Source of the DNA: Epiperipatus broadwayi
Lineage: Eukaryota; Onychophora; Udeonychophora; Euonychophora; Peripatidae
Length of the DNA stretch: 64,000 nt
Direction: 5' to 3'
Assembly: GCA_028023455.1 (NCBI GenBank)
Contig: JAQFVV010000022.1
Coordinates: 8,513,100 to 8,577,099, forward strand
Both the position numbers and the translations under genes were made by a program. Positions 36,945 through 48,780 of this stretch are shown piece after piece. The notes beneath the pieces were generated by a model. It ran no database searches and was not told the origin of the DNA. It saw only the letters and a program-made list of their open reading frames with translations. The number at the start of each line of letters is the position of its first letter. Positions within the stretch are counted from its first letter, which is position 1.

Positions 36945-37495
36945 GCTATAAAGTTGAACATAGACTTTCAAGCACTCTTCAACTATCCACACTATCTTAT
37001 ATCACTGATACACATGAACATACATGTAGAAAAGATAAATAATCACCAATATACATATTTTGTGCTGAACCAGTACTCATCATTTGTTCCAGATTATCAT
37101 CTCCTACACACATATATAATCAGTGCTCAGTTTATATTAAAGCAGCACATCTTCATACTTTGATGGACAGACTTCATTCTACTCCAACCTCCAACTCCAG
37201 CCATCCATACCATTGAAAACCTGATGATGGAATGCCCAAATTCCATGCTGATGCCAATATTATTGCTATGCCCATGTTGGTCTCAAGTCACTCTGACCTC
37301 TCATGTATACAACCTTATTGATGTAAATACATAGAAGAGGGATGGCAGAATGAAATACATATATTGGTGCTTATTTATCTTTTCTACATGTGTGTGGTCA
37401 TGTGTATCAGTGATATAAGATATTGTGGATAGTTGAAGGATGCTTAAAAGTCTGTGTTCAATTCCCATATATTTATAATTAAGTTACAGGTATAT
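36945..37495. repeat. Hairpin element, family B, longest copy
   Basis: The left arm (about 36953-37115: GAACATAGACTTTCAAGC, ACTATCTTATATCACTGATA, AGATAAATAATCACC) is inverted at about 37345-37485. The middle is longer than in other copies and has an unusual stretch, CATCCATACCATTGAAAACC through CTCTGACCTCTCATG (about 37201-37305), not seen elsewhere. The predicted 63- and 69-codon frames lie inside the arms and are incidental. Confidence 0.75.
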
Positions 37496-37554
37496 GAAGA
37501 TTCCTGTATTTCAGATATTAATATATATACATATAGCACAAATATATATATATT

Positions 37555-37640
37555 TTCTCATGTGTCATAGCATCAGCCGGGAAGCGAACCCACTAACCCA
37601 GGACAACTGCTTGTAAAGCAGCTCCATACATTCAAGAAAT
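37555..37640 (-). repeat. tRNA-like SINE fragment, class II tRNA type
   Basis: The minus strand reads GGAGCTGCTTTACAAGCAG, then GGGTTAGTGGGTTCGCTTCC. CTGC-TTTACAA-GCAG can form an anticodon arm, and GTGGGTTCGCTTCCCGG a T arm with a normal seven-base loop, separated by an extended variable region. The D-arm and acceptor stem are missing, so a working tRNA is unlikely. It is related to the 26.13 kb fragment. Confidence 0.6.
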
Positions 37641-37809
37641 TATATAATTTTAATTCTTTTTTGTCTATCAATGCAATTATCTAATAAACACACATCTGCA
37701 TATATATATTCTCATATGTACATATTTTTGCATATCTATGTAAACATAACCATATCTATATATATGTAATAAATAAAGAGTAAGCTAATAACTCTAAACA
37801 AGCTTTTTT

Positions 37810-38370
37810 TTTAACGATAATTGTCAAACAAGAAAGCATCTGAAATCTTTATCTAGGATTGTCCCCATCCCCAGACCGGTTTTGCATATTCTTCATTTGT
37901 TACATATTGGTAAGGCAAGCTATATAGTCATGTGATATATGACTTGTTTTCATTAATATCATAAATTTTATTGTTAAGGCTTTGGTTATATTAAATTGCT
38001 AAGCCTACTAATACATGAGGTCACTGACTTTAGTTCAGACCCATATAGCTTCTTTAGTTGAAGAGCTGAATTTAAAGACATAGAGATGTCTGAAAATTTT
38101 AGACCATTTTCTTAATAGTTAAGTATTAGATAAATGTTTAGCTTGAGTTAATATTCTGAATCTAATGTCATAGCTCTTAACTGAAGAGAGCCATAGCTCG
38201 AAAACGGTCTGGGGACAATCCTAGATAAAGGTTTCAAATGCTTTCTCTTGTGACATTTATTATAAAAAAATATAAGTTTGTTTAGAGCTATTAGCACACT
38301 TTATTTATTACATATTGGTAATGCAAGCTATGTAAGTCATGTGATATATGATTTGTTTTCATTAATATAT
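37810..38370 (+). repeat. Family AC hairpin element with hammerhead-like core
   Basis: The outer arms AAGCATCTGAAATCTTTATC, TAGGATTGTCCC (about 37834-37866) are inverted at about 38211-38245. A second landmark, TTACATATTGGTAAGGCAAGC, is repeated directly at 37900 and 38309. The body matches the 4.3-4.6 kb copy (GTTAAGGCTTTGG, GACATAGAGATGTCTGAAA). It ends in AACTGAAGAGAGCCATAGCTC followed by GAAAACGGTCTGGGG. Non-coding. Confidence 0.75.
38180..38205 (+). ncRNA. Hammerhead ribozyme-like core
   Basis: CTGAAGA is followed directly by GAGC-CATA-GCTC, a perfect four-pair stem with a four-base loop, and then GAAAA. This equals the hammerhead core CUGANGA / stem II with a G-C closing pair / GAAA. 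Stems I and III and a UH cleavage site could not be identified nearby, so this is a candidate core and not a proven ribozyme. Hammerheads are known from Penelope-like elements. Confidence 0.3.
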
Positions 38371-38379
38371 ATGTATATA

Positions 38380-39500
38380 TTGCATACATAATTATACGTA
38401 CCTATGTAACAATGTGTTTATACATATGTGTATAAAAATAGCGTCCTTTTTTATTAAATTAATTGAGTAATAATAATTAATAATCAAGCCAAACAAAAAA
38501 TGATAAGTTATGTGGAAATGCATATAGTTTTTAATAAAATATGAGGAATGTATTTTATTATTTATACAATTAGACATATTAGTATAATCATTTGGAGTTT
38601 TTTGTATTTTTCTATTTGCATTTTTTTATTTTTTATTTATAACTAGCAGGTTTTTTTATTGAAAAACTATTCATTTTTAAATTTTTTTATATTTCTTTAA
38701 TTAAGCATATAAATATCAGTTTTAATAGAATATACTATAATGGGAACTAACCTACCTATCACTACTGAGTTTAAACTCTGTAACTCAACTAGCATATAAG
38801 GCAGAGTGAAATAATTAATTTAACCAATTATTATTAGAAAGAGGACTAAACTGACAGCTATCAGTTATATTTCCTAATCCCTTTATTTGGATAACCATCT
38901 CCAACAAGGGCGGCCAAGCTTAACCAAAATAGAGCATTTTATAAAGCCCAAAAGATTTAAGCGCCACTTTCCTAGAAAGATGCCATAATTATTGAAAGTC
39001 AGCCAACATTTACTTACAGGTTATCCCTTATGCTAGCTCTCTTATTCTACTTCTCAAGGTGAATAGCCTATCTTACAATAAATACCCATATAATTCATTA
39101 ACTATGGAATGAGATGGGTGAAATATTAAACACCAATTTTTGATCAAATACAACAAAAATTTATTTTCTTAATCTTAAATAGATATATTAAAAGAAACAA
39201 ACAAAAAAAATAGTAATAATTATAATAAAAATATCACACAAGAAGAAAAAATATCTAATCTATAATACATTAATGTGTAATAAGAAAACACCACCCACCC
39301 CTTCAATTCATTATAGTGCAGAAAGAGCGCACCCCCTAACTGTACGCACTCCTACCGCAACTTGGTGGACATATAATACATATAACATAAAAAAACACCA
39401 AAAATATACAATACCTATGCTGTTCGGTGATATTCCACCAAAGGGGAAAAAAATAGCAGCCAGATATATTTCAAGTCATGATTTCTACACATTAACAAAT
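38380..39500. other. Unassigned region, locally richer in C
   Basis: About 38750-39080 and 39280-39440 have more C and some CG dinucleotides (GCGGCCAAGC, AGAGCGCACCCCC, GTACGCACTCC, CTACCGCAAC) than the surroundings. A 100-codon plus frame at 39273-39575 (MCNKKTPPTPSIHYSAERAH...) matches nothing I recognise. It may be an unrecognised mobile element, but I see no terminal repeats. Confidence 0.35.
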
Positions 39501-39513
39501 AAATATAAAAAAT

Positions 39514-39800
39514 TATCTAATTCTATATGTATACATACATTCGCATCGTTTAGTTTAATTTTGCTAAGATATTAATTTCTTAGCTAAATACAAAAAAAAA
39601 AAAAAAATGTATATATTTTTATCTAACTCTATAAGCATATATACATTACGATATGTATAGTTTAATTTTACTAAGACATTAATTTCTTAAATAAATACAA
39701 TATATTTTTTTTATCTAATTTTATATGAATACATACATTCGTATACATATAGCTTAATTTGAACAAAATGTTAATTTCTGAAATAGATATATTTAAAAAA
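39514..39800. repeat. Imperfect tandem repeat, three units of about 92-106 bp
   Basis: Units start with TATCTAA(T/C)T at 39514, 39620 and 39712. Each contains ATACAT(A/T)..., then AGTTTAATTTT and TTAATTTCT. They are diverged and separated by A runs of varying length. Confidence 0.75.
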
Positions 39801-40385
39801 AAACCTAACAATAATAATAAATTTGAATGTTCTTTTCTTACTTATACCAATGAGGAGGGTGTACACTTTATTTCTGCTCTAAATATTTCAAAGTCTCATC
39901 TGCAATACTCATTCATAGGAGACATTATAATGCTAGCTTCTATGATAATCCTTTCTCTCTTGATCTCAGCTAAAACAAAATTTCCCTGCCATGTTCTCGC
40001 TTACAAAGCTCTATTGAACTGTGCAGTTGTGAACAGTAGAAACAAATGATTTTAATTCCGCTATACTTCTTGCAAGACAGGGTTTCAGTATAACAGTACA
40101 TTTTACATGGTGATCATTTGAAAATCAGATCTTGTGCATTTGGTAAATATCTACTCCATTTTATTTAGTTTATTAAACTTCTGGCTGCATTAACATCTTT
40201 TGTTAAGTCTATCAAAAATGAATCCCAAAAGTTATCCAAGACTTCTTTTTTCCTGGCCCTGCACTATAGTGTAATCACTAACTGCTCACTAATTCTGATG
40301 AATGACTTTATGTACTTGGTTTCTGATTACTAACTCTCCCTGACAGCCATTGCTTTGACTGCCAATCTTTCTGATCACCAATTAA
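39801..40385. other. Unassigned DNA, no gene recognised
   Basis: A 96-codon frame (39759-40049) starts in the tandem repeat and has a hydrophobic stretch near DIIMLASMIILSLLISA. I see no family resemblance, and it is probably incidental. Confidence 0.35.
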
Positions 40386-40389
40386 TTGC

Positions 40390-41040
40390 TCTATAGATAT
40401 AATAAACACCTCCATACTTCCCCATTCTTTTTAAATTCATATAAATAAAGATATAATAAAAGACAAATGGCCCACAAGATGCATTTCATACTAAACAAGC
40501 ACTCATCAGTTGGCCCAGGTCACTATCTCATATATATCTCTATTATATGCAAAGTATTTATCTAGAGTAAATTGATACATTTTCATTTACCATTGTCAAA
40601 TTCCCTCCACTCACAACTTTGATGCCATCCATTTCAGATAAATACACTAATGATTATTACTAATCATTTTTGAAACTAAAGATTATCTCTAGTACAGATA
40701 TAAACTTTAAACCTCAGTTAAAGAATAATATATCTGATTTTTTAATTTTACATACACATGGAGTTATTCACCCTTTTCTGTCCTGTATGTAATATCTTTA
40801 TAGGTATAATAAACACCTCCATACTTCCCCTTTCTTTTTAAATTCATATAAATAAGGATATAATAAAAGACAAATGACCCCAAGATGCATTTTGTGTTGA
40901 ACCAGCACTATCAGTTGGCCCAGGTCACTATCACATATATCAATCAAATTATATTTATCTGAAATGGATGGCGTCAAAGTTGTAAGTGGAGGGAATTTGA
41001 CAATGGTAAAAGAAAATGTAACAATTAATTGCTCTTGACT
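40390..41040. repeat. Composite repeat, family F, with direct and inverted copies
   Basis: About 140 bp beginning ATAATAAACACCTCCATACT (about 40399) recur in direct orientation at about 40807-40955. Between and after them, a module TTGTCAAATTCCCTCCACTC, ACAACTTTGATGCCATCC (about 40594-40634) is inverted at 40963-41010. The direct repeats include ATCAGTTGGCCCAGGTCACT, close to the family B landmark ATCAGTTGGTCCAGATTA. A decayed copy of the inverted module pair lies at 48.59-48.77 kb. Confidence 0.75.
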
Positions 41041-41199
41041 TGATCACTATTTGCACACCAAAGAACAAAAATGTTATCTTTGATCTAAATTAATTTATTT
41101 TTCTAATCACCTTGCAGATGAGTCTTTTAATCTTTACAAAAAAGAATTTCAAGAATTTTTTTATAAAATACTCTACCAATTAAATTTTGACATATAATA

Positions 41200-41405
41200 A
41201 CCACATTCCACTCTTTTGACACTTTGAAGCAAAATATATTTATTAATATTACAGTTTCGACTGTTCCTAGCAGTCTTCATCAGATCTTATTATCTACTAA
41301 ACTGTCTTTATTTACTCCACCATTTTCTATCCCATAATAAATATATTTTGCTTCAAAGTATCAAAAGAGTGGAATGTGGTTATTATACGTTATATATTAG
41401 AAAAG
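41200..41405. repeat. Hairpin element with PLE-like signature in the loop
   Basis: ATAATAACCACATTCCACTC, TTTTGACACTTTGAAGC (about 41194-41230) is inverted at about 41352-41392. The signature is on the minus strand at 41250-41284: CTGATGAAGACTGC, then TAGGAACAGTCGAAACTGT, with intact GACTG/CAGTC pairing. Unlike family D, only one signature is present and it lies outside the arms. Confidence 0.85.
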
Positions 41406-41409
41406 CAAA

Positions 41410-42095
41410 AATAAAGAAGGAAAGAGGAAAAGAAGCAATTAAATTTTGATAACATATCTTGGTACATTTAAAACAAAAATAATTAAAAAGAATTATATCA
41501 ATGAGACAAATTCTTTAATTATCCACCAAAAGGAATTATAAGAATTTGGATACAATAATGTCTCTAATTAGACTCCAATATAATTAAACATTTAAAATTT
41601 TTTCTATGAAATATTTGTACCTAAGGACAATTGATGCAATCTTTTTAGTATATTTTCTTTATCTATAAATTTTATTAAATGAACTAATATAGATTTTAAT
41701 TCTTATTTTATTCTTATTTAGGACTTTAAAAAATGTAAAATGCATTAAAATAAATTAACAAAAATTAATATTATAAAGGAAAAAAATAAACATAGTTGCA
41801 ATATGCGCATATTCTACTGCCTATCTGGTAATATAAGTATGTATATATATATATTGCCCACAAATGTCCCTTTCGGTTTTTAAATTATATTTATATTCAT
41901 ACATTTTATGAGTCAATTAACACTTGAATACAGTGCTAGTTGACCAAAAGTTGTCATGGGAGTTTGAGAATCATCAGTTACCATCACAATATGCTTCAGT
42001 ATTTGAACAAAATAAATAAATAAATAGTAAAATTAGCTTCATTGTGGGAAACTCATTATTTTCTATTGGAGCTATCAGAGTATCTGACTTTATTA
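41410..42095. other. AT-rich DNA, nothing recognised
   Basis: No gene or shared repeat was noticed before the PLE relic that starts near 42097. Confidence 0.4.
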
Positions 42096-42096
42096 C

Positions 42097-42875
42097 TGTA
42101 TGATAGATATTATTGTGCATAGAGCAGAGGATCATTTGGACTACCATATGTTTGTCAAACCTATGGAAGTTAGGGGTTTAATTCATCCGCATTCATACTC
42201 TCCTCAAGTGCACAAGTTGGCATCTTTAATTCATTTTTATATAGAAACCACCATCTTTGCAAATTTGAGGCACATAGAAAAGAAAATCTTATTTGTTTTA
42301 TTGAGGACTTAGTCAAACTTGGACATAAATGTTCAATTATCAATAATAGAGTTGTAAAATTTTTACATAATTTGCGGTTTAAACCTGACAAGATGGAAAA
42401 ACCTCATATAGTTTTGCCATATATTCATTCTATTGCAAAACAGTTAATTAATAAGTTATCTCCAGATTTTCAAATAATTTTTCATTTACCTCCAAATACG
42501 AATAGATTAATTAACAATTCAAAATTTAAAATTGAATCTAATTTAACTCAGCATGTGGTTTATAGTGTTTCTTGTCCTCATAAAGATTGTTGTTCTATTT
42601 ATTATGGTGAAACTAAAACCAATATTTTAAATAGAGTTTCACAGCATAAATATTTATATCATCATACTAAAACTAAATTTTTGGGAAATTCAGTGTTTGT
42701 AGAACATGAAAATAAGGCTGGACACTTATGTCAACCAGTAGAGGCAAAATTAGTGTGTATGGAGAAGAATGACATAAAGCGTAAGGTTAAAGAAGCCTGT
42801 TTTATAGCTGGTAATCCCAATGCTATTAATAGAAAGGATTCTTGTTTTAATATTTCTAAAATATGGATGTTATAA
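42097..42875 (+). mobile_element. Penelope-like element 3' end with GIY-YIG endonuclease, frameshifted
   Basis: Frame one (42100-42312) encodes HMFVKPMEVRGLIHPHSYSP, then QVHKLASLIHF, which resembles the end of the PLE reverse transcriptase (YRKP-----I---S-HP---KLA). A frameshift near 42265-42290 moves to the frame ending at 42875. That frame reads NLICFIEDLVKLGHK, KFLHNLRFKPDK, LPYIHSIAKQL, FHLPPNTNRLINN and then the endonuclease. The GIY-YIG signature is VVYSVSCPHKDCCSIYYGET, followed by NRVSQH, a downstream EHENKAGH region and KRKVKEACFIAG. The endonuclease nicks the target DNA for reverse transcription. The CPHKDC cysteines match the PLE-specific putative zinc-binding motif. This frame (167 codons) is intact through the domain, so the copy is fairly young. 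The upstream polymerase domain is missing. Confidence 0.85.
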
Positions 42876-45630
42876 TATTTATTTATTTATATTGTATTTT
42901 ATTTATATATTTAGATTTAGTTTACATCTTATTTGAGATACGCATTTTGCTTGTGAATAAGTATTTATATTTTGTATTTATTTTGTATTGAGCTATGATT
43001 ATGGAGGCTTAAGTCCCCCAAAAGTGCTCAGCTTTATTGTTATAATTTTATGTTTAAAGCTTCAGCAACTGTGTTTTATCACAGTTAATTTTTAATTTAT
43101 TGATTTTTGTTGAAGTATATACATACATTCTTTTTACTGTATGATGTAATTTTCAATCTTCAATGAAACACTCCAATCTCTAAGAAGTTAAGATAAATAT
43201 TACTATTTATTATTGGTGGTAATTAAGTATTTTGTTTGATAATTGAACTCCAATTTTCAAAAGCTGTAACAATCAAATTAATTTTGAAATAAAAATTTAC
43301 AATTACCATATTGTAATGTAAAGTTGTATGATATAGTGATAGCATGCCCATATGCTATGCCTTTGATTTTTCACGGTATAAAACTTGAATATTTTTTTAT
43401 TCCAACCAGATTTAGAATTTGGCCTTCAGGTAACTGACTTATATCTAAGTCAACCATTCAATATTAATCCATTAATTGGTATCTAGCAACCAGTTAGCAC
43501 TATTTTCCCTTTTCTTGTTCCACTATGAAAAGTTACTGGGGGCGTTTTTATCCTGCTTTGGGTTATTTAAAAAGATTGATATTTTTTTATTTAAAAGAAA
43601 AGGTAAATCATGAGCTCTACACTAATAGGAGCTTCAACTGTAGTATTATGCGGTCATCATTTTGATTAAGCAAATTTGGAGGAGTGATGATAGCTGACCA
43701 GTGCAGTTTAAATTTTTGTTTTATTTTGCCTTCAAACTTCCATTATTCAATCAAGTGTAATCTTTAGCATTTTGCATTCTATGTATATTGTTTTATGAAA
43801 TTCCTAATGATATATTTTGACATTTTCTAGTCATTTTCAGTCATTTAATTGTATATCATTAAAAAATAATTATTTTAATAAGTCTGTAAATAAATCAACA
43901 CCATTAAATATGTAACATTGAGAATATGTAAACGTATACCCAAACCGACTAATGCTGAATACATTACTATAATTCAAGTCAGTTCTTAAATACTGTAATT
44001 ATTTTCAAAACTTGTAAATAAAGGCCACTTTTATCTGATTCTAGAATCTTAAATGACAAATGTTCATTTATCATATTTAAGAACCTTATGTTCAGACAAA
44101 AATGATTATTTTTTACCAGACCAATAAATTGTTTTTCATTTACTATTTAACAATGGGGGGGGGGGGATTAAAGTGACTATTTTTAACTGACCAATGAATT
44201 AGCATGAATGTGAGAGACTGCAGTACTGTTTATTAGTTTTTAAAAATGATTCTTTAGAAATCTGACATTTAAATTGTAATAACGTATTGTGATTTAATTG
44301 GACCATGAATAAATTTATAAAGTATTATTTATTTTTTCAAGATCTTAATAATTATCTAAAATAATCCGAATTTAATTTCATCATGAGAGTACAATTATAA
44401 GTGCTAATTATATAGTTTAAACCTTTCTTTCCTTAAAAATAAAACATTGATGTAGTATATAGTAGTGTTAACAACGATGTTGTGATATGGTGGTAGCATA
44501 TCTTACTGCCATGTCCACAACATGAATTAGAATATAGGACTTAAGCAATTTGAAAATTTTCGATTCTCAAAATAACCCAGTATTGGTCAGTTAATGAGCA
44601 ATTTATTATTTTTAATCAGAAAAAAAAATAAAGATAAGACAATCATCACCGGAAAATTGGTAAACTTATTGTATAATGCCCTAACAATTTCTTTAAGAGG
44701 GTCTGTTAAAACAGTTTTATGTTAGTTTTAAGTTACTTTATTTTTGATTATAAAATATGAATCACTAATCTTTTGTTTTATCAGCTAGCTATTGCTAAAA
44801 AGCATGATTTTTTTTTTTTCAAAAATAAGAGCTTATAAATAAATGAAATGAAATTTGATTTAGTATTCTAAAGTAATAAATTAAAAACATATTATTTCAA
44901 TTTTTTTATTTATTAAAAGAATCATTTAATTTTGTAAAAAGTGTCCATATTTGGACAGTAAATTTGATTTATTTATTGTATAGCCATTTGCTTTTTGCAG
45001 TGCTATAATATAATAGTTGAATTCAATGGTCCAGATTAAAATTATGATCTGGGAACAGTTTGCTCATTGAAAAAGCAAACAGTTCAGATTTTTTTTTGAA
45101 GGAATTATCTAACAGGTAAACCATGGACTTTTCACCAGTAGATGTGTGATAATCTTCACCATTGATGAAAGAAAACAGTTATTTTAGTATTTTGTTTTAC
45201 AATAGATTTATTTGTATTTATCTGATCAATCTAATTAATCTGCTACTCTTAATTTTTAGAGATGGAATAGCTAGATATTCATTTACCAATCAATAATTGG
45301 ATCTGCCTAGATTGGTGTGGATATGCTATCTGAAGATAACCCTAGAACTAGTTAGAAATCCTCAGATATCTGAAGAATATTGAAATGAGCAAATAGTGTA
45401 AACTTTGTGGCTAATTGTTCTAAAGTGTAAAATATAAAATGCACTAACATGCACAAGCACACAAAGCTGAAGACAAATAAAGATGTATATATATATTTAT
45501 TTTATTTTAATATATATATATAATGAAGTGGGTAAGTGCTTTCAAGGATCAGAGTCCTCATATTCATAGCCATTTTGTAAATAGATAAGAAATTGATTAG
45601 GCACGATCTAAATTTATGCAAATGCGATAG
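42876..45630. other. PLE 3' flank and AT-rich DNA, no gene recognised
   Basis: The first 200 bp after the PLE stop may be its untranslated tail (AAGTCCCCCAAAAGTGCTC, then CACAGTTAATTTTTAAT). A G12 run lies at about 44155-44166. I found no exon-like frame and no further shared repeats. Confidence 0.4.
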
Positions 45631-46106
45631 TTATGTATTCCATTTCCTGGATATTTTGTAGCAAGAGTCTTTTTTATTTATGGTGTCGCTATCTCTAGTG
45701 ATAAAGTAAGCCTCTTTTATCTTCCTTTTGAGATCGTGTTGTTCTCTACAACCCACCACTGGATTTCTAGGTTGGCAATCGTGACCGGCTGACATGTGGT
45801 GCTGTGAAAAAACTGACTATAAGAAATGTCCACCAGTGCTTTATTATAGGAGTATGTGTGTTGGGATAGCCTAGTGGACAGAGAGGTCCTGGTCTCACCA
45901 TAATATGATTTACAATATTTTTCAGGGCAGGCAATATTATAGACCACCTCAGGTGTCAGTGAGGGTGGTAAGCTGTCCTTGGTGTTATTGATTAGTTTGT
46001 TGGAGTTAGGAGGTGTGTGAAAACATAAATGGTATTTATTACTGAATATATTCAAATTCCATGCAGATTCACAATAAGGCCAGCTAGATGTGATAACCCT
46101 GCACAT
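45631..46106 (-). mobile_element. Penelope-like element 3' end with GIY-YIG endonuclease, second copy
   Basis: The minus strand encodes FHTPPNSNKLINNTKD, LTPEVVYNIACPEKYCK, SYYGETRTSLSTRLSQHTYS and CQPVTIANLEIQWW. Compared with the 42 kb copy, the order PPN-N-LINN, VVY---CP-K-C, YYGET, RLSQH, CQPV is kept, but the sequences differ at many residues, so these are different subfamilies. Near 45725 the frame shifts; the next frame reads KRKIKEAYFITRDSD, TINKKDSC and YKISRKWNT, and ends at 45631-45633. That matches KRKVKEACFIAG ... NRKDSCFNISKIW of the plus-strand copy. The reverse transcriptase is absent. It is a dead, 5'-truncated insertion. Confidence 0.85.
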
Positions 46107-46109
46107 GAA

Positions 46110-48105
46110 ACCTTTAACAGAAATTTACTGTATGCTTCTGTTATTTCTATACAAATTAATATTTTTTATATTTAAGATAATAATTTATTGTGGTTTTTAA
46201 TCTACTAATAATATATTGTATAATGAAATTGTGAACCATAAAAAAAAAGTCTTAAATTCTGTCACAACCATTTCATACAAAAATTCTTTACATTCATATA
46301 TGTCATTATCATGATTCTCATGTTTAAAGAAACTAATCGAATATCAGTAATCCATTGTAAAAACAACACTGCAATTAGACAATAACTGCTAATTTACTTA
46401 GCAACCATGCTTAGGACTTTCTAATGAACTGTAAATAAAAAAATGACTGAATCATATTGAAATTAATTCTGTCTAAAAGTTCAAATATTCTTCATTGTAA
46501 TAAGCAAAGTTAAATGGTCTGAAAATAGGTTAATACACAATCATTTTTGCACTCTTTCAAGTAAATGATAAATAAGTATTTATTTGTTTGAAAGACTACA
46601 AGAATGATTGTTTAATAGTTTACATTAATAATGATTCCAATACAATTAAAATTAAACAACAATATAAAAGTAAATATTTTCTTTATTATTGAACTGATTT
46701 TCATCCTATATTAGGGTTTTTTCAAAATACACTTTTTTAATACAATCACATGACTCTTATATCTATCAATACTCCCTCTAATATTCATTTTATATAATCA
46801 TATTCTAAACTTTAATAAGCCTTTTATATCTTCAAGATGTATGATTAATTTATTAATGAATACATGTATTTGGAGTGAAGGTGGGTATATTATTATTAGT
46901 AATAAGTGCCCTTCTTTATCTCATTCTTTAACTAAAATATAAAATGTTATATAACAACCAAAGTCCAAATTGTGGAATTATGACAATATAAGGCTCACAA
47001 GATCAATTTCAAGAAAAAATTCTTCATCAGCTGTACCAAGTCCCAACATCATTAACCACAAATCAGAATATTTTATTTAGTGGGTTCAGCTAAGTTGATA
47101 AAGGGAGTTAGTCTGAAATTAGTCCTATGGTCCTTGGATTGTTGTAATTTACAATTCAGAATTAGATTATCATTTAAGATCTTATATTGTTGTTAAAAAG
47201 ATAAGGGGGATTTAGATATTAAGCCTGTAGAGTTGACAAAGATTATGTTAGAAATGGGATGGAGCAGAATATGGGAAAACTTAGACTGGGGAATGTAAAA
47301 TTAAGTAGCTAACAAGTTTTTCTTGGTATAATTGCTGAGAGATTCTTGACTTTGTTTAAGAAAAAGCTACAGTACATCACATCACATCAATATTATGGGA
47401 TGAAATTTTGTAATGTATTTATTATATTATTGGATTTGTATGTCTTTGTATATATTTTTATAATTATGAATTTGTACCTTATTTATTGGGGGCACAATTA
47501 CAATAGTTTTGGGCAGTTTTGGCATTGAGAATCAAAGGTTTTTAGGTTAACATTTAATCTGTCACTCAGAATGATTGTATATCATATCTTCTGAATCACT
47601 AACCATTTGATAATTATTTATTTTATTATTATATAAAATGTAATTAATTATTTTCTAACATTTCTTTTTGCCATATAAGTCTTATATAGACAATTTTTAT
47701 GCATACATTTAAAAAAAAAAGTAATAAAAAGGTAATGAAAGAATAATTCCTTGCCCGCAATAGATATATTCTATTAATTTATTTCATATTATAATGATTA
47801 CCCATTCTTACATATTTGTTATAGAAATAGCATTTGGTGTTTAAATAAGTTTTATTAAAGAAGTGTTATTTATTTTTGTTTAATCTTTCATTTCAATTTT
47901 GCATAAGTTTTTTTTAAAAAAAAAAGATTCTGTAAATGTAGCTTAGCTTTTGATGCAAGATAACTTTTCATAGATTTGTCTTTCTGAATGAGATAATTTT
48001 TTATTATCTATGTTATTCTTGGGATTAATGAAATAACAATCCTACAATTCCTTGGAAATTTCAATCTCTGGACTAAAAAAGAAGTCCACCATTGCCTATT
48101 ATTCA
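46110..48105. other. AT-rich DNA, nothing recognised
   Basis: A T8A10 palindrome is at 47908-47925. CTTCATCAGCTGTACC near 47022-47037 faintly resembles the PLE-like signature on the minus strand, without its hairpin. No gene was seen. Confidence 0.4.
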
Positions 48106-48109
48106 AACT

Positions 48110-48355
48110 TATAAGCCACTTTGTGTTTTCCTGAAGGTTTGTGATAGTGGTGTTTTAGTTGTATTTCTATGTTGGACTATTTACATAATCTACTATGAGT
48201 ATTGAATGTCTTTAAAAAAATTAACTTTTTAAAATATTCCAAATAGATTCACACACACAAGCATGGGAATTGAACCTGGAGCTTTAGATTCTTTGAGTAT
48301 TGAATTTTAAGGTAATGCTCTAACAAACTGAGCCACCCTGGCAAAGACAACAGTT
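48110..48355 (-). repeat. tRNA-derived SINE, family G, minus-strand copy
   Basis: On the minus strand the head reads GGGTGGCTCAGTTTGTTAGA, then GCATTACC (box A) and CCAGGTTCAATTCCCATGC (box B). The tail is AAAGACATTCAATACTCATA, AAATAGTCCAACATAG and TCACAAACCTTCAGGAAAAC. Box A and B are closer to a real tRNA than in the 23.4 kb copy. A middle segment of about 80 bp found in that copy is absent here. Confidence 0.8.
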
Positions 48356-48439
48356 AGGAGAAATTTCATATACTTATCTATGAGATTCCTCCTGATTTCT
48401 CCACTTTTTTTAAAGAGCAAAGTTGATTAGTGATTTCCA

Positions 48440-48780
48440 TACAGTGTGTATAATGATGGAAATAATCCAACATGTAAATACAAATATAAGCCACTCTATA
48501 CGTATTACTAGTTTTGCCATGTGAAAAAGATATCTTCTCATATATCTTTTATTCAAGTATTTGTTAATATCAAATTATTACAATTTGATTTCCAAGCAAA
48601 CTTTCTGCACTCACAAAATAGCCACCATCCATTTCAGGTAAAAATTTTCAATGATTATTACTAATCCTTTGACATTTGTAGCTCAGATATAAATATTAAA
48701 AATTAACATTTATCTTAAGTGAATGGTGTCAAAGTTGTAAATGCAGACGATTGACATTTTGTAAATCAAAATCCTAATAA
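48440..48780. repeat. SINE G tail fragment and decayed family F copy
   Basis: ATGATGGAAATAATCCAACA and TGTAAATACAAATATAAGCC (about 48450-48491) are a family G tail. From about 48590, GCACTCACAAAATAGCC and ACCATCCATTTCAGGTAAA, then an inverted TTATCTTAAGTGAATGG and TGTCAAAGTTGTAAATGC, reproduce the inverted module pair of family F at 40.6-41.0 kb. Confidence 0.6.

Noticed and set aside
36801-37163. 63- and 69-codon frames
   Set aside because: They lie in or beside the arms of a family B hairpin and show no protein motif.
37555-37640. tRNA gene with a TAC anticodon on the minus strand
   Set aside because: The T arm and a possible anticodon arm are present, but the D-arm and acceptor stem are missing, and a related decayed copy exists at 26.13 kb.
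42170-42391. 73-codon minus-strand frame
   Set aside because: It is antisense to the Penelope-like element at 42.1-42.9 kb.
36367-44166. Long G runs near 36367 and 44155 as functional sites
   Set aside because: Single homopolymers of about 12 bases are expected occasionally and lack further G tracts.
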